A program made the position numbers and the translations under genes. Of a stretch of DNA of 47,890 nt, positions 27,599-36,332 are shown piece after piece. The stretch spans positions 1 through 47,890 of IMG/VR virus record IMGVR_UViG_3300045049_000291; one strand, 5' to 3'. Below the pieces are notes generated by a model, which saw nothing but the letters and a program-made list of their open reading frames with translations, had not been told where the DNA came from and did no database searches. The stretch is from a virus. Position 1 is the first letter of the stretch. The number at the start of each line of letters is the position of its first letter.

Positions 27599-29696
27599 CC
27601 GGCTGCGCGCAGCTGTGCGGCGAGCATGGACGCCACCGCCTCGCATCAGCGTGCCCGCATGGGCTGACAAGTTTCGCAAGCTGGCGAAAGAAGCCGGCAG
27701 CACGTCCGGCAATTGGGAGACATCGACCGTCGAGGTTGCTCGCGGGCCGATGCTCGCGGTAACTGAGCCTGGCGTGCACGTCATCACGACGATGGTCAGC
27801 ACGCAGCTGCTGAAGACGGCACTCCTCGAAAACGTGTTCGGGTACTTCGCGCACCTGGACCCTTGCCCGATCCTTCTGCTTCAACCGAAGGAGGACGCTG
27901 CCGAGCAGTTCAGTAAGGAGCGGATCAGTCCGCTGATTCGCGTGACGCCGGTGCTTCGCGAGATCGTTGGCACGAGCAAGACCAGGAATGCCGATGAAAC
28001 GCTCTTGTTCAAGGCGTTCCCTGGCGGCTTCCTTGCGCTCGCTGGCGCTGGTAGCCCGGACAACCTTGCACGCCGGCCGGTGCGTGTGATCCTCGCCGAT
28101 GAGGTCGACAAGTACCCCGTGACCCGCGAAGGTGAGCCGATTGCGCTGGCCGAAGAGCGGACGGCGACGTTCGGGGTCAACTGGCTATCGATCCGCGCGT
28201 GCTCGCCGACGGTAGAGGACGAAAGCCGTATCGAGGCCAGCTACAAAGAATCGGATCAACGCCGGGCGTCGATCGCCTGCCCGCACTGCGGGCACCGCAT
28301 GTTTCCCGACTTTTTTAAGCATGTCGACTGGGACAAGCGGCGAGACGAAAGCGGCAATGTCGTCGAGCACTTCCCGAAGACGGCGCGAATCTCGTGCGAG
28401 TCCTGCGGCCAGATCTGGTCGGAGGGCGACCGGCTGCGTGCACTGCAGACCGCGCGCTGGCACCAGACGCGCCCGTTCGAGTGTTGTGGCTCGCGGCACG
28501 TCCCGCTCGACGCTTATGAGCGCGCGTGGCGCGGCCCCGACGATTCGCGTGAGGTGACGGGGAATGCGGCAATCGATGCCGTCTGGGACTGGTGGGAGAG
28601 CGACCGGCATGCGGTGTACCGAGCCAAGTGTCCGGAGTGCGGCGAGTGGAAAGTCGACAACGAGCATGCTGGTTTCCAAGCGAGCAAGCTTTACAGCCCC
28701 TGGCAGAAGGACAAGCCGTCCGACATCGCGGCGAAGTGGCTAAAGGCCGAAGGCGACGAAGAGAAAAAACAGACCTGGTGGAACACGCAGGCCGGCATGC
28801 CATATCGCCCCAACTCGGGCAAGGTGCTGCGCCTCGAGGCGCTTGTCGCACGCGGCGAACGCTGGGCGGCGGAAGTGCCCGACGGTGTCGCCGTGATCAC
28901 GATCGGCGTCGACACGCAGGACTACCGCTTCGAAATCGAGGTCGTCGGCTGGGGGCGCAACGAGGAAAGCTGGTCGATCGCCTATGAGGTGATCGAGGGC
29001 GACATGGAAACGCCGGAGCCATGGGAGCGGCTTGACGCGCTGCTGAATCGTATTTGGCATCGTGCGGACGGCCGGGCATTCGAGGCGATAGCGGTTTGTA
29101 TCGACTCGGGCGGTCACCACACGCAGAAGGTCTACGACTTCTCGAAGGCGCGCCTCGGCCGCAAGGTCTGGGCGATCAAGGGCGAGTCCGCCGTCAGCGG
29201 AAAACGCAATCCGATTTGGCCGACGAAGCGACCGACACGCAAGACGAAAGCGTCGTTCCGGCCGGTGATCATCGGCGTGAACGCGGCCAAGGACACCATC
29301 CGCAACCGGCTGTATGTCGAAGAGCCGGGCCCCGGCTTCATGCACTTTCCGAACGATCGGGACATCGGTTACTTCGAGCAACTGACGTCGGAGCGCTCGG
29401 TGGTCAAGGTGACTGGCGGCCAGAAATACCGCGTGTGGGAACTGCCGTCCGGGCGGGCGAATGAAGCGCTCGACTGCCGCGTGTATGCGTACGCCGCACT
29501 GTGCGGTCTGACGCACTTGGGCTTGAAGTTGAACCGACGGGCAGACCTAGTATCGCAGCCGCTCGATTTCGACGTCTCGCAGCAAGCTTGGGTGCCGCGC
29601 GAGGCAGCTGAACAGCCGACCGCACTGGCGGCGCCGGAGCCGTCGCCTACTGGCCCGAAACCTGTCAGGAAGAAGCTAACGAACCGTCTCGCATAG
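27534..29696 (+). CDS. Terminase large subunit (GpA family)
   Basis: A 720-residue ATPase-nuclease that cuts and pumps DNA into the prohead. The N-terminal ATPase domain contains PCPILLLQPKEDAAEQF near the nucleotide-binding region and a Walker-B-like VILADEVDKYP. Cys pairs (CPHCGHR, CESCGQ, CPECGEW) form a zinc-ribbon-like insertion. The C-terminal nuclease domain begins about VAVITIGVDTQDYRFEIE, with the expected acidic residue. The length and order match lambda GpA. The start overlaps the small subunit by 65 bp. Confidence 0.92.
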   Translation: MSTSILPNSANPRPISRNEKADRLRAAVRRAWTPPPRISVPAWADKFRKLAKEAGSTSGNWETSTVEVARGPMLAVTEPGVHVITTMVSTQLLKTALLENVFGYFAHLDPCPILLLQPKEDAAEQFSKERISPLIRVTPVLREIVGTSKTRNADETLLFKAFPGGFLALAGAGSPDNLARRPVRVILADEVDKYPVTREGEPIALAEERTATFGVNWLSIRACSPTVEDESRIEASYKESDQRRASIACPHCGHRMFPDFFKHVDWDKRRDESGNVVEHFPKTARISCESCGQIWSEGDRLRALQTARWHQTRPFECCGSRHVPLDAYERAWRGPDDSREVTGNAAIDAVWDWWESDRHAVYRAKCPECGEWKVDNEHAGFQASKLYSPWQKDKPSDIAAKWLKAEGDEEKKQTWWNTQAGMPYRPNSGKVLRLEALVARGERWAAEVPDGVAVITIGVDTQDYRFEIEVVGWGRNEESWSIAYEVIEGDMETPEPWERLDALLNRIWHRADGRAFEAIAVCIDSGGHHTQKVYDFSKARLGRKVWAIKGESAVSGKRNPIWPTKRPTRKTKASFRPVIIGVNAAKDTIRNRLYVEEPGPGFMHFPNDRDIGYFEQLTSERSVVKVTGGQKYRVWELPSGRANEALDCRVYAYAALCGLTHLGLKLNRRADLVSQPLDFDVSQQAWVPREAAEQPTALAAPEPSPTGPKPVRKKLTNRLA

Positions 29697-29703
29697 GGAA
29701 GAA

Positions 29704-29949
29704 ATGGCAATCACGGATGGAATGAGCACCACGGACATGCAGTCGAGGTTGGCCGCGCTTCAAGCGGCTTACTTCGATCTCGCCGCGGGGGCGAAGATCG
29801 TGACGGCTACCTACAACCAGGGCGACGGCACGAAGTCGGTCACGTATCAACAAAGCGACATCACGCAGGTTCGCAAAGCGATCGAGATGCTTCAAAAAGC
29901 TCTCGGGATCATCTGTCACTATCCACGCGCACGTAGGGTTCTTTTCTGA
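29704..29949 (+). CDS. gpW-like head-tail joining protein
   Basis: An 81-residue protein (MAITDGMSTTDMQSRLAALQ, FDLAAGAKIVTATYNQGDGT, DITQVRKAIEMLQKALG). The alpha-beta-beta-alpha outline of lambda gpW is clear, with the short beta hairpin between two helices. GGGAAGAA precedes the ATG. It overlaps the portal gene start by one base. gpW closes the head portal and provides the site for tail joining. Confidence 0.88.
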   Translation: MAITDGMSTTDMQSRLAALQAAYFDLAAGAKIVTATYNQGDGTKSVTYQQSDITQVRKAIEMLQKALGIICHYPRARRVLF

Positions 29950-31619
29950 TGGCACTCATCGTCGATTCAACCGGCAAGCCGTTCGCGGACCTGCCGGCTG
30001 GGGGACGTGCGCGCGCAGATTCTGGGTGGGGCGGCCCGGGTATCACCCAGCCGCCTTATTCGAGCCTCTTCCCGTACGAGGCCTCGAACATCCAGACGCC
30101 CGAAATGGGCCAGTGGTTTCCGTATATCCGCTCGCCGGACTCGGAGATCAACCAGTTCCGCGACCGCATGGTCGCGCGCTCGCGGGATCTTGCGCGCAAT
30201 GACGGCTGGGCGAGCGGCGGGATCACCCGCATTCTCGACAACACCGTCGGCGCGCACCTGCGCCTGTCCGCGAACCCGGACTGGCGCGTGCTTCGCCGGT
30301 TTGCGAAGGGCTTCGATGCAGTTTGGGCCGACGACTTCCGTCAGGCCGTGGAAGCATTATGGCGCGCGTTTTCCGAAGATCTCGGGCGATATAACGACGT
30401 CTCGCGGCAACTGACGGTTTCTCAGCAGATGCGTCTTGCGATGCGTCACAAGCTGATCGACGGAGAAGGCCTAGTCGTCAACTACTGGAAGCCGGAGCGC
30501 GTCGCGCGCGGGGCAGCGCAGTATGCGACCGCGTATCTCGTCGTTGACCCAGACCGCCTATCGAACCCGTATCAGATCGTCGACACAAAATACCTTCGCG
30601 GCGGCGTCGAAATCGACGACGACGGCGTGCCGCTTGCCTACCACATCCGAAAGGCTCACCAGAACGATTGGTACAACGCCGTCGAATCGATGGAGTGGGA
30701 GCGCGTCGAGCGCGAAGACGAGGACGGATGGCGCCGCGTGATCCACGACTTCGATCGTGATCGAGCTGGCCAAAACCGCGGCATTGGCGTATTCACGCCG
30801 GTACTCGCGCACGCGAAGATGCTTGCGCGGTACTACGGCGTCGAGTTGCAGGCCGCGACGGTCGCAACGATCTTCGGCACGTACGTCACAAGCCCGTTCG
30901 ATCCGAAGATGATCGAGGCGGCGATGGACAGTGACGGCGAGGAGCTTGGGTTCTATCAAGATCTTCGCGCGGATTGGTCGAAAGAGCGGCCCGCGATGCT
31001 CAATAGCGTTCGCATTCCGACGCTGGCGCCGGGCGAAGACATCAAGCAAGTGGCTGCGGCGCACCCTCATAGCGGCTTCGAAGACTTCGCGCACGAGATG
31101 TTGCGCTCGATCGCTGCTGCGCTCGGCGTGTCTGCCGAGCAGATCACTCAGGACTGGAGCAAGACCAACTACTCGAGTGCGCGCGCAGCGTTGCTCGAAA
31201 GCTGGAAGACGCTCAGCCGCCGGGGAGCGGAGTTCAAAGTCGGTACGGCGACGCCCATGTATGCGTCGTGGCTGCATGAGGTAATCGAGCGCGGCGATCT
31301 CGACGACGTCCTGCCTCGCAATGCGCCGGAGTACATCGAAGCTGCCACTGCATACGCACGGTGCGACTGGCTGGGTGTGGCGCGGGGATGGGTCGATCCG
31401 GTGCGCGAGCGTCAGGGAGCGATCCTAGGTCTCGACGGTGGCCTCTCTACGCTCAAGCGCGAATGCGCTGAGCAGGGCCTCGACTGGGAAGAGGTTATTG
31501 CTCAGCGCGCCGTTGAAGTGCGAGCGTTTAAGGAAAACGGGCTCGGACTGCCGGACTGGACCGGCGGGATGGACGCGCACGACGCATCGACGCCACAAGA
31601 GGAGCCTCAGGCGCAATGA
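29949..31619 (+). CDS. Phage portal protein (lambda gpB family)
   Basis: A 556-residue protein of the lambda-type portal family. Residues about 35-110 (FPYIRSPDSEINQFRDRMVA, RSRDLARNDGWASGGITRIL, DNTVGAHLRL) are the typical N-terminal signature. LIDGEGLVVNYWKPE, DPDRLSNPYQIVDTKYLRGG and QITQDWSKTNYSSARAALLE follow in the known order. The dodecameric portal forms the DNA channel at one head vertex. It overlaps the S49 peptidase gene by 4 bp. Confidence 0.92.
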   Translation: MALIVDSTGKPFADLPAGGRARADSGWGGPGITQPPYSSLFPYEASNIQTPEMGQWFPYIRSPDSEINQFRDRMVARSRDLARNDGWASGGITRILDNTVGAHLRLSANPDWRVLRRFAKGFDAVWADDFRQAVEALWRAFSEDLGRYNDVSRQLTVSQQMRLAMRHKLIDGEGLVVNYWKPERVARGAAQYATAYLVVDPDRLSNPYQIVDTKYLRGGVEIDDDGVPLAYHIRKAHQNDWYNAVESMEWERVEREDEDGWRRVIHDFDRDRAGQNRGIGVFTPVLAHAKMLARYYGVELQAATVATIFGTYVTSPFDPKMIEAAMDSDGEELGFYQDLRADWSKERPAMLNSVRIPTLAPGEDIKQVAAAHPHSGFEDFAHEMLRSIAAALGVSAEQITQDWSKTNYSSARAALLESWKTLSRRGAEFKVGTATPMYASWLHEVIERGDLDDVLPRNAPEYIEAATAYARCDWLGVARGWVDPVRERQGAILGLDGGLSTLKRECAEQGLDWEEVIAQRAVEVRAFKENGLGLPDWTGGMDAHDASTPQEEPQAQ

Positions 31620-32494
31620 AAAATTACCCTTTCGCGGCGGCACGGGTATTCGACGTGCCGCTTGCGATCCATCCGACCAAGGGGCAGGTGATCGCGAAGG
31701 TCCTTGCAGGCCGGTTCGGTATATCCGACATTGAATTTGCTGGCGAATCACCGCTCGTCGTCAGGCCGATGGCTTATGACGAATGGGACGACGGCCCGAG
31801 CGAGCAATATGAGGAGACGCCCTACGACCTGGAGCGAGGAGTCGCCGTCATCGATGTGTCGGGCACGCTCGTCCAGAAGAGCAGCCACTTGCGCCCCTAC
31901 TCGGGGATGCTCGGATACAACGCAATCCGCCACAACTTTCTTGAAGCGCTCGACGACAAGGATGTGAAGGCGATCGTGCTGTCAATCGATTCGCCGGGCG
32001 GTGAAGTTGCCGGCGTCTTCGACCTGGCCGACCTGATCTATGAGTCGCGCAGCATCAAGCCGACACTCGCCATCCTTAATGAGTCCGCATACAGCGCAGC
32101 TTATGCCCTCGCGAGCGCGTGTGAGCAGATCACGGTTCCGCGAACTGGCGGAACTGGCAGCGTCGGCGTGATCTGCATGCACGTTGACCAGAGCAAGGCG
32201 ATCGACAAGGCGGGTCTGACAGTAACGATCATCAAGTACGGCGATCGCAAGGCCGACGGAAACCAGTTCAACCCGCTCTCGAAAGAGGCTCTGGACCGGT
32301 ATCAATCGGAAGTCGACGAAATGGGCGAATTGTTCGTCCAGACGGTCGCCCGCAATCGCAACTTGTCTGCCGACGTCGTTCGCAAGACGCAGGCAACGAC
32401 ATTTCTTGGCGCCGCTGGCGTCGAGATCGGCTTCGCTGACGCCGTGATGGCGCCGGACGAGGCGTTCCGATCCCTGCTCAAAGAGCTGGGCTGA
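31616..32494 (+). CDS. S49-family head maturation protease (lambda gpC-like)
   Basis: A 292-residue SppA/ClpP-fold protein. Motifs: GVAVIDVSGTLVQKSSHLRP, AIVLSIDSPGGEVAGVFDLA, AILNESAYSAAYALASACEQ (the Ser of the A-Y-S-A-A-Y segment is the predicted nucleophile), and GTGSVGVICMHVDQSKAIDK with a Lys as base in the following segment. It would cleave prohead components during assembly. Unlike lambda, the scaffold is a separate downstream gene. Confidence 0.9.
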   Translation: MKNYPFAAARVFDVPLAIHPTKGQVIAKVLAGRFGISDIEFAGESPLVVRPMAYDEWDDGPSEQYEETPYDLERGVAVIDVSGTLVQKSSHLRPYSGMLGYNAIRHNFLEALDDKDVKAIVLSIDSPGGEVAGVFDLADLIYESRSIKPTLAILNESAYSAAYALASACEQITVPRTGGTGSVGVICMHVDQSKAIDKAGLTVTIIKYGDRKADGNQFNPLSKEALDRYQSEVDEMGELFVQTVARNRNLSADVVRKTQATTFLGAAGVEIGFADAVMAPDEAFRSLLKELG

Positions 32495-32521
32495 CATTTC
32501 CCAAACCCCAGAGGTTCACAC

Positions 32522-33172
32522 ATGAGTATTCGCACCCTCGCGGCGCGCGGGCTGTCGTTCGCCCATCTCGCCGGTATCAAGCCCCGCGGCGCGCGCGCAG
32601 AAGACGACCGCACGGAAGACGACGAGCGCGCCGAGGAGGACGAGCAGGAGGAGCAGGACCGCGACGACGGCGATGCAAACCGCTCGAAGGGCAAGAAGGG
32701 CAAACGAGCCGAAGACCGCACGGATGATCCGGATGCGGAGGACGAAGACGACGAGATCGAAGACGATTCGGGAAAGGGGAAGAAGGGTCGGCGCGCCGAA
32801 GACGATGAGGCTAGCGACGACGACAGCGACCCGGACGCGGAAGACGATGACGACGAGATGCGCGGCAAGAGCGCAATTGCTCGGGCTCGTCGCCGCGAAC
32901 AGGCGCGATGCGCGGCCATCATGGGTTCCAAATTCGCGGCTCGAAACGTCGAAATGGCCGCCAACCTGGCATTCAAGACGCGGATGACGCGCCAAGAAGC
33001 TCTGGCCATCTTGCGGTCGGCGCCGGGCTCATCCGCTGGCGCTCAGTCGCAGAGGCGCGCGGACCGCAATCCGCAGCTCGGCGCCGGGGGCGAAATGCAC
33101 CGCAGCCCGCAGCGCGAAGCGGCGGCCGGCTGGGATCGCGCATTTTCCCGGGTCACCGGCAAGCGCGCGTAA
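32522..33172 (+). CDS. Acidic scaffolding-like capsid assembly protein
   Basis: A 216-residue protein. Residues about 22-120 are a D/E-rich low-complexity tract broken by K/R patches, with a repeated unit (GKKGKRAED... then GKKGRRAED..., each followed by DPDAED-type acids). The C-terminal helix part (REQARCAAIMGSKFAARNVE, MAANLAFKTRMTRQEALAIL) resembles Nu3-type scaffold ends. It lies between the protease and the decoration protein, the place of Nu3 in lambda, but as an independent gene. Confidence 0.75.
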   Translation: MSIRTLAARGLSFAHLAGIKPRGARAEDDRTEDDERAEEDEQEEQDRDDGDANRSKGKKGKRAEDRTDDPDAEDEDDEIEDDSGKGKKGRRAEDDEASDDDSDPDAEDDDDEMRGKSAIARARRREQARCAAIMGSKFAARNVEMAANLAFKTRMTRQEALAILRSAPGSSAGAQSQRRADRNPQLGAGGEMHRSPQREAAAGWDRAFSRVTGKRA

Positions 33173-33206
33173 GCGTACCTCTTACTTCCTCTTCTAAGGA
33201 GCTCAC

Positions 33207-34136
33207 ATGAGCTACGTTTCTCGCGCTCCCCTCTACGAGCAATGGCACCCGGGTGGTTTCTTGGTCTCGCAGCCGCGTGGCCACCGCCATATCGATCGTG
33301 TGCTGATCTCGGGGGGCGCCAAAGTCTATCCGGGCACGGTGATGGGTCAGCAAACGACCGCGGCCACGGCCGTCGCCGCTGCGCTCGGCACGAATACTGG
33401 CAACGGTACCTTTGGCACGATCACGCCGGTGTCGGTTCCGACGCAGATCGGGGTGTACTCGGTGGCCTTCACGGCTGCTACGGCGTTCACCGTAACGGCT
33501 CCGAGCGGCGCGACGGCGACCGGCTCGACCGGCGTCGCATTCTCGGCTCTCGGCATCGGGTTCACGATTACCGCGGGTGGCACTGCGTTCGTCGCGGGCG
33601 ACTCGTTCGCAATCACCACGACCGCTGCGCCGGGTAAGCCGACGGCGGCTGCCGTGGCCGGCGGCACGAACACCGGTAACGGTACTTGCAGCGCGGTCAC
33701 GACGACCGGCTACGCGCCGACGGTGGGGACCTACACCGTCGAGTTCGACGATGCGACGCACTTCATCGTCTCGGCGCCCAACGGCCAGGAAATCGGCCAC
33801 GGCACGGCCGGCACCGCGTTCTCCGGCGGTGGACTCAACTTCACGATCACGGCAGGCGGGACGGCCTTCGTGCCGGGCGACAGCTTCACCGTCACGGTCG
33901 CGGCCGGCGCTGGGAAGTGGGTGCCGTGCACGGCGACGGCAGTCGACGGTTCGCAGAACGCGGCCGGCATCTGCTTCGGTCTCTCGGATGCGTCGCTCAA
34001 CGACGTCTATGGCGCCATGGTTGTGCGCGCGTGCGAGGTGAATAAGTCCGAGCTGGTTTGGGACGCGTCGATGAACGCGGCATCCCAGGCCGCGGCCCTC
34101 GTGCTCCTGCAGGCACAGGGAATCATCGCCCGCTGA
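33207..34136 (+). CDS. Head decoration protein (lambda gpD-like) with two inserted Ig-like repeat modules
   Basis: A 309-residue protein, against about 110 for lambda gpD. Residues 1-60 and 232-309 carry the gpD-like ends (HPGGFLVSQPRGHRHIDRVL and AAGICFGLSDASLNDVYGAM). Between them are two homologous modules of about 79 residues (61-139 and 153-231), each beginning GTNTGNGT and containing FTITAGGTAFVxGDSF. They are probably beta-sandwich repeats displayed on the capsid surface. AAGGAG precedes the ATG. Confidence 0.85.
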   Translation: MSYVSRAPLYEQWHPGGFLVSQPRGHRHIDRVLISGGAKVYPGTVMGQQTTAATAVAAALGTNTGNGTFGTITPVSVPTQIGVYSVAFTAATAFTVTAPSGATATGSTGVAFSALGIGFTITAGGTAFVAGDSFAITTTAAPGKPTAAAVAGGTNTGNGTCSAVTTTGYAPTVGTYTVEFDDATHFIVSAPNGQEIGHGTAGTAFSGGGLNFTITAGGTAFVPGDSFTVTVAAGAGKWVPCTATAVDGSQNAAGICFGLSDASLNDVYGAMVVRACEVNKSELVWDASMNAASQAAALVLLQAQGIIAR

Positions 34137-34162
34137 TCAGACCACCAATCCACGGATTCAAG

Positions 34163-34187
34163 GCCGCCCTAGGGCGGCTTTTTCATT
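34163..34187 (+). terminator. Intrinsic terminator between decoration and major capsid genes
   Basis: GCCGCCCT and AGGGCGGC form a perfect 8-bp, loop-less hairpin (34163-34178) followed by five T and another T-rich stretch. It lies between two genes that must both be made in large amounts, so it may be partly read through or it may tune the ratio. Confidence 0.72.
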
Positions 34188-34204
34188 TTTGAAGGGGCCG
34201 TTCA

Positions 34205-35242
34205 ATGGCATCGCTTGACATCTTCAATCAGGACGCGTTCTCGACCGTCACGCTGACCGCAGCGGTCGACAAGTACCCTTACCAACCGCAAACCCTCGGC
34301 GAGCTCGGCATCTTCGACGACGATCCCATTCGGACGACGGCGCTCGTGGTCGAGCAGCGTCAAGGCCAACTCGTCGTCATCCCTCTCAGCGAGCGCGGCG
34401 AGGAGGGTACCCAGCGTACGACGGAGAAGCGCCAGGCTCGCTACTTCGACGTGCCGCGGCTTCGGCATTCCGACACGATCTACGCGAACGAGCTGCAAAA
34501 CATTCGCGCGTTCGGCACCGAGTCCGAGCTGATGCAGGTCCAGGACGAAGTCGCACGTCGTCTCGCAGGCCCGACCGGTCTCCTGAAGAACATCGAGTAC
34601 ACCTGGGAATTCCAGCGACTCGCCGCTGTGCAGGGTCTGTTCACGGACTCTGACGGTTCGATTCGTTACAACTGGTTCCAGGAATTCGGGATCACGCAGG
34701 CGGCCGAGGTCGGCTTCAACCTCGCGGCCGGCGCTGCTAATACGCTGCGTCCGATCTGCAACCAGATCACCCGCTCGATGGCGCGCAAGGCGCAGGGTGC
34801 GTTCACACCGTCGACGAAGGTGTTCGCGCTGTGCGGCGACGCCTTCTATGACTCGTTTGTGAACCATCCGGACGTCATCCGCACGTTTGTGAACTGGAGC
34901 GACGCGCAGGAGATTCGGGGCGGCAATGCGGGCGGTGCCTTCCAGGCGTTCGAATTCGGCGGTATCCGATGGCTGAACTATCGCGGTTCGGATGACAACG
35001 CGACGATCAAGGTCCCGGACGACAAGGTCAAATTCTTCCCGGTCGGCGCTCCTGGCATCTTCCGGCGTGCGCTCGCGCCGGGCGAATCGTTCCAATGGGT
35101 CAACACTCCCGGCAAGCCGGTGTATGTGGTCCCGATCCCGGATCGTGACCGCAACGAGTGGTGGAAGATGGAAGTCTCGAGCTATCCGCTCCACATCTGC
35201 ACCCGTCCCGAAGTGCTGTTCAGCGGTCGCTCGGAGGCGTAA
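34205..35242 (+). CDS. Major capsid protein (lambda gpE family)
   Basis: A 345-residue protein, very close to lambda gpE length (341). Order of motifs: FNQDAFSTVTLTAAVDKYPY, LGELGIFDDDPIRTTALVVE, FDVPRLRHSDTIYANELQNI, GLLKNIEYTWEFQRLAAVQG, and KVFALCGDAFYDSFVNHPDV. These are the usual gpE family segments. It assembles the icosahedral head. AAGGGG lies before its ATG, and the terminator at 34163 precedes it. Confidence 0.92.
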   Translation: MASLDIFNQDAFSTVTLTAAVDKYPYQPQTLGELGIFDDDPIRTTALVVEQRQGQLVVIPLSERGEEGTQRTTEKRQARYFDVPRLRHSDTIYANELQNIRAFGTESELMQVQDEVARRLAGPTGLLKNIEYTWEFQRLAAVQGLFTDSDGSIRYNWFQEFGITQAAEVGFNLAAGAANTLRPICNQITRSMARKAQGAFTPSTKVFALCGDAFYDSFVNHPDVIRTFVNWSDAQEIRGGNAGGAFQAFEFGGIRWLNYRGSDDNATIKVPDDKVKFFPVGAPGIFRRALAPGESFQWVNTPGKPVYVVPIPDRDRNEWWKMEVSSYPLHICTRPEVLFSGRSEA

Positions 35243-35574
35243 TGCCTATCGACTGGAACGCCGTCGTCATCGGCCCGTTGCAGGGCGTTTTTGGCGAGCC
35301 GGTGATCTACACGCCACGCGGTGGCGCGGCGTTCCAGGTCTCCGGCGTATTCGATGACGCTTACCTGAAAGAAGTCATGTTCGAAGACGGGTCGATGGGC
35401 ACTACCACCGCTTCTGCTGTGCTCGGTGTCCAGCTGTCCCAGTTCGCGGCACTGCCAGCGCAGAACGACTCGCTGACCGTCGTCTCGAGCGGGGCGACCT
35501 ATCTCGTGCGCGACGTCCGCCCTGATAGTCGGGGCGGCGCAAAGCTGATGCTCAGCAAGGTGAGTCCAACATGA
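35242..35574 (+). CDS. Head-tail attachment protein (FII-like)
   Basis: A 110-residue protein starting MPIDWNAVVIGPLQGVFGEP. The start overlaps the capsid gene stop by one base. Segments PVIYTPRGGAAFQVSGVFDD, YLKEVMFEDGS and ATYLVRDVRPDSRGG fit the lambda gpFII/gp6-like head-tail joining class. It overlaps the following gene by 4 bp. Confidence 0.7.
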   Translation: MPIDWNAVVIGPLQGVFGEPVIYTPRGGAAFQVSGVFDDAYLKEVMFEDGSMGTTTASAVLGVQLSQFAALPAQNDSLTVVSSGATYLVRDVRPDSRGGAKLMLSKVSPT

Positions 35575-36143
35575 CGACATCGGCCGATATTCGTGCGCTC
35601 GTGATTCGCGGGCTGACCGGTGCGACGAGCGCCGGAGCATCCGTGTTCTCGCCGTTCGATTGGCCGACCGTTATCGCGAGCTTTCCCTGCATCCTCGTCA
35701 GGGCGCCCCGCGAGCGAAAGCATTCGCTCGGCAAGAACGCGCCGCTGTTCGAGGTGACGACGACGGTCGAGATCATTGCGCGCACGAGCGCTGGCGCGCT
35801 CGTCGGGGATGCAGGGTCGGCGCAGGCTCTTGCGGCGGCCGAGCAGCTGAAGCAGCAGATCGAGGTGGCGCTGATCAACAACACCTCGCTTTGGGTGAGC
35901 CCAGACGGCTCGCAGGTAATCGAGCAATTCGAATCGGTCGAGTCGGAGATCACGACAACCTCCGAAGGCGAAATGCCGATGGCTGAGCTGCAGATGCGCA
36001 TGGAGATTCAGTTCGTGCAGAGCCCTGCCGATTTCTACCCGATCCCGAGCACTCCGTTGCAGCAGCTCAGCGGAACGGTTGCTCAGCCGGCGGGCACGGT
36101 CGAGCCGCAGTTCTCGATCACTTTTCAAAACCCCATTCCGTAG
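35571..36143 (+). CDS. Putative tail completion/terminator protein
   Basis: A 190-residue protein. The segments FDWPTVIASFPCILVRAPRE, APLFEVTTTVEIIARTSAGA and the strand-rich end suggest the tail-terminator-like proteins (Mu gpK/gp37-type region), which cap the tail tube and connect it to the head. The assignment rests mainly on position between FII-like and DUF2635/sheath genes. Confidence 0.6.
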   Translation: MTTSADIRALVIRGLTGATSAGASVFSPFDWPTVIASFPCILVRAPRERKHSLGKNAPLFEVTTTVEIIARTSAGALVGDAGSAQALAAAEQLKQQIEVALINNTSLWVSPDGSQVIEQFESVESEITTTSEGEMPMAELQMRMEIQFVQSPADFYPIPSTPLQQLSGTVAQPAGTVEPQFSITFQNPIP

Positions 36144-36152
36144 GAGCGCCGC

Positions 36153-36332
36153 ATGCGCGTCAAACCTGCACCGGGCCTGTCCGTACGGGACCCGGAGACG
36201 AAGCAATTGCTGCCGGCTGATGGCATCGACGTGCCCGACGACAGCATTCTCTGGAACAAGATTCTCAATGACGGCGACGTCGTGCTGGTGTCGGCGAAGT
36301 CGTCTTCCGCAAAGGAAGGTGACAAGGCATGA
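36153..36332 (+). CDS. DUF2635 protein (Mu gp38-like)
   Basis: A 59-residue protein, MRVKPAPGLSVRDPETKQLL and onwards, that reads like Mu gp38/DUF2635 (VKP...GL.VRDP.T...LP..G..VPD). TAGGAGCG precedes the ATG, and the stop overlaps the sheath start by 4 bp. In Mu this gene immediately precedes the sheath gene L. The function is unknown. Confidence 0.82.
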   Translation: MRVKPAPGLSVRDPETKQLLPADGIDVPDDSILWNKILNDGDVVLVSAKSSSAKEGDKA

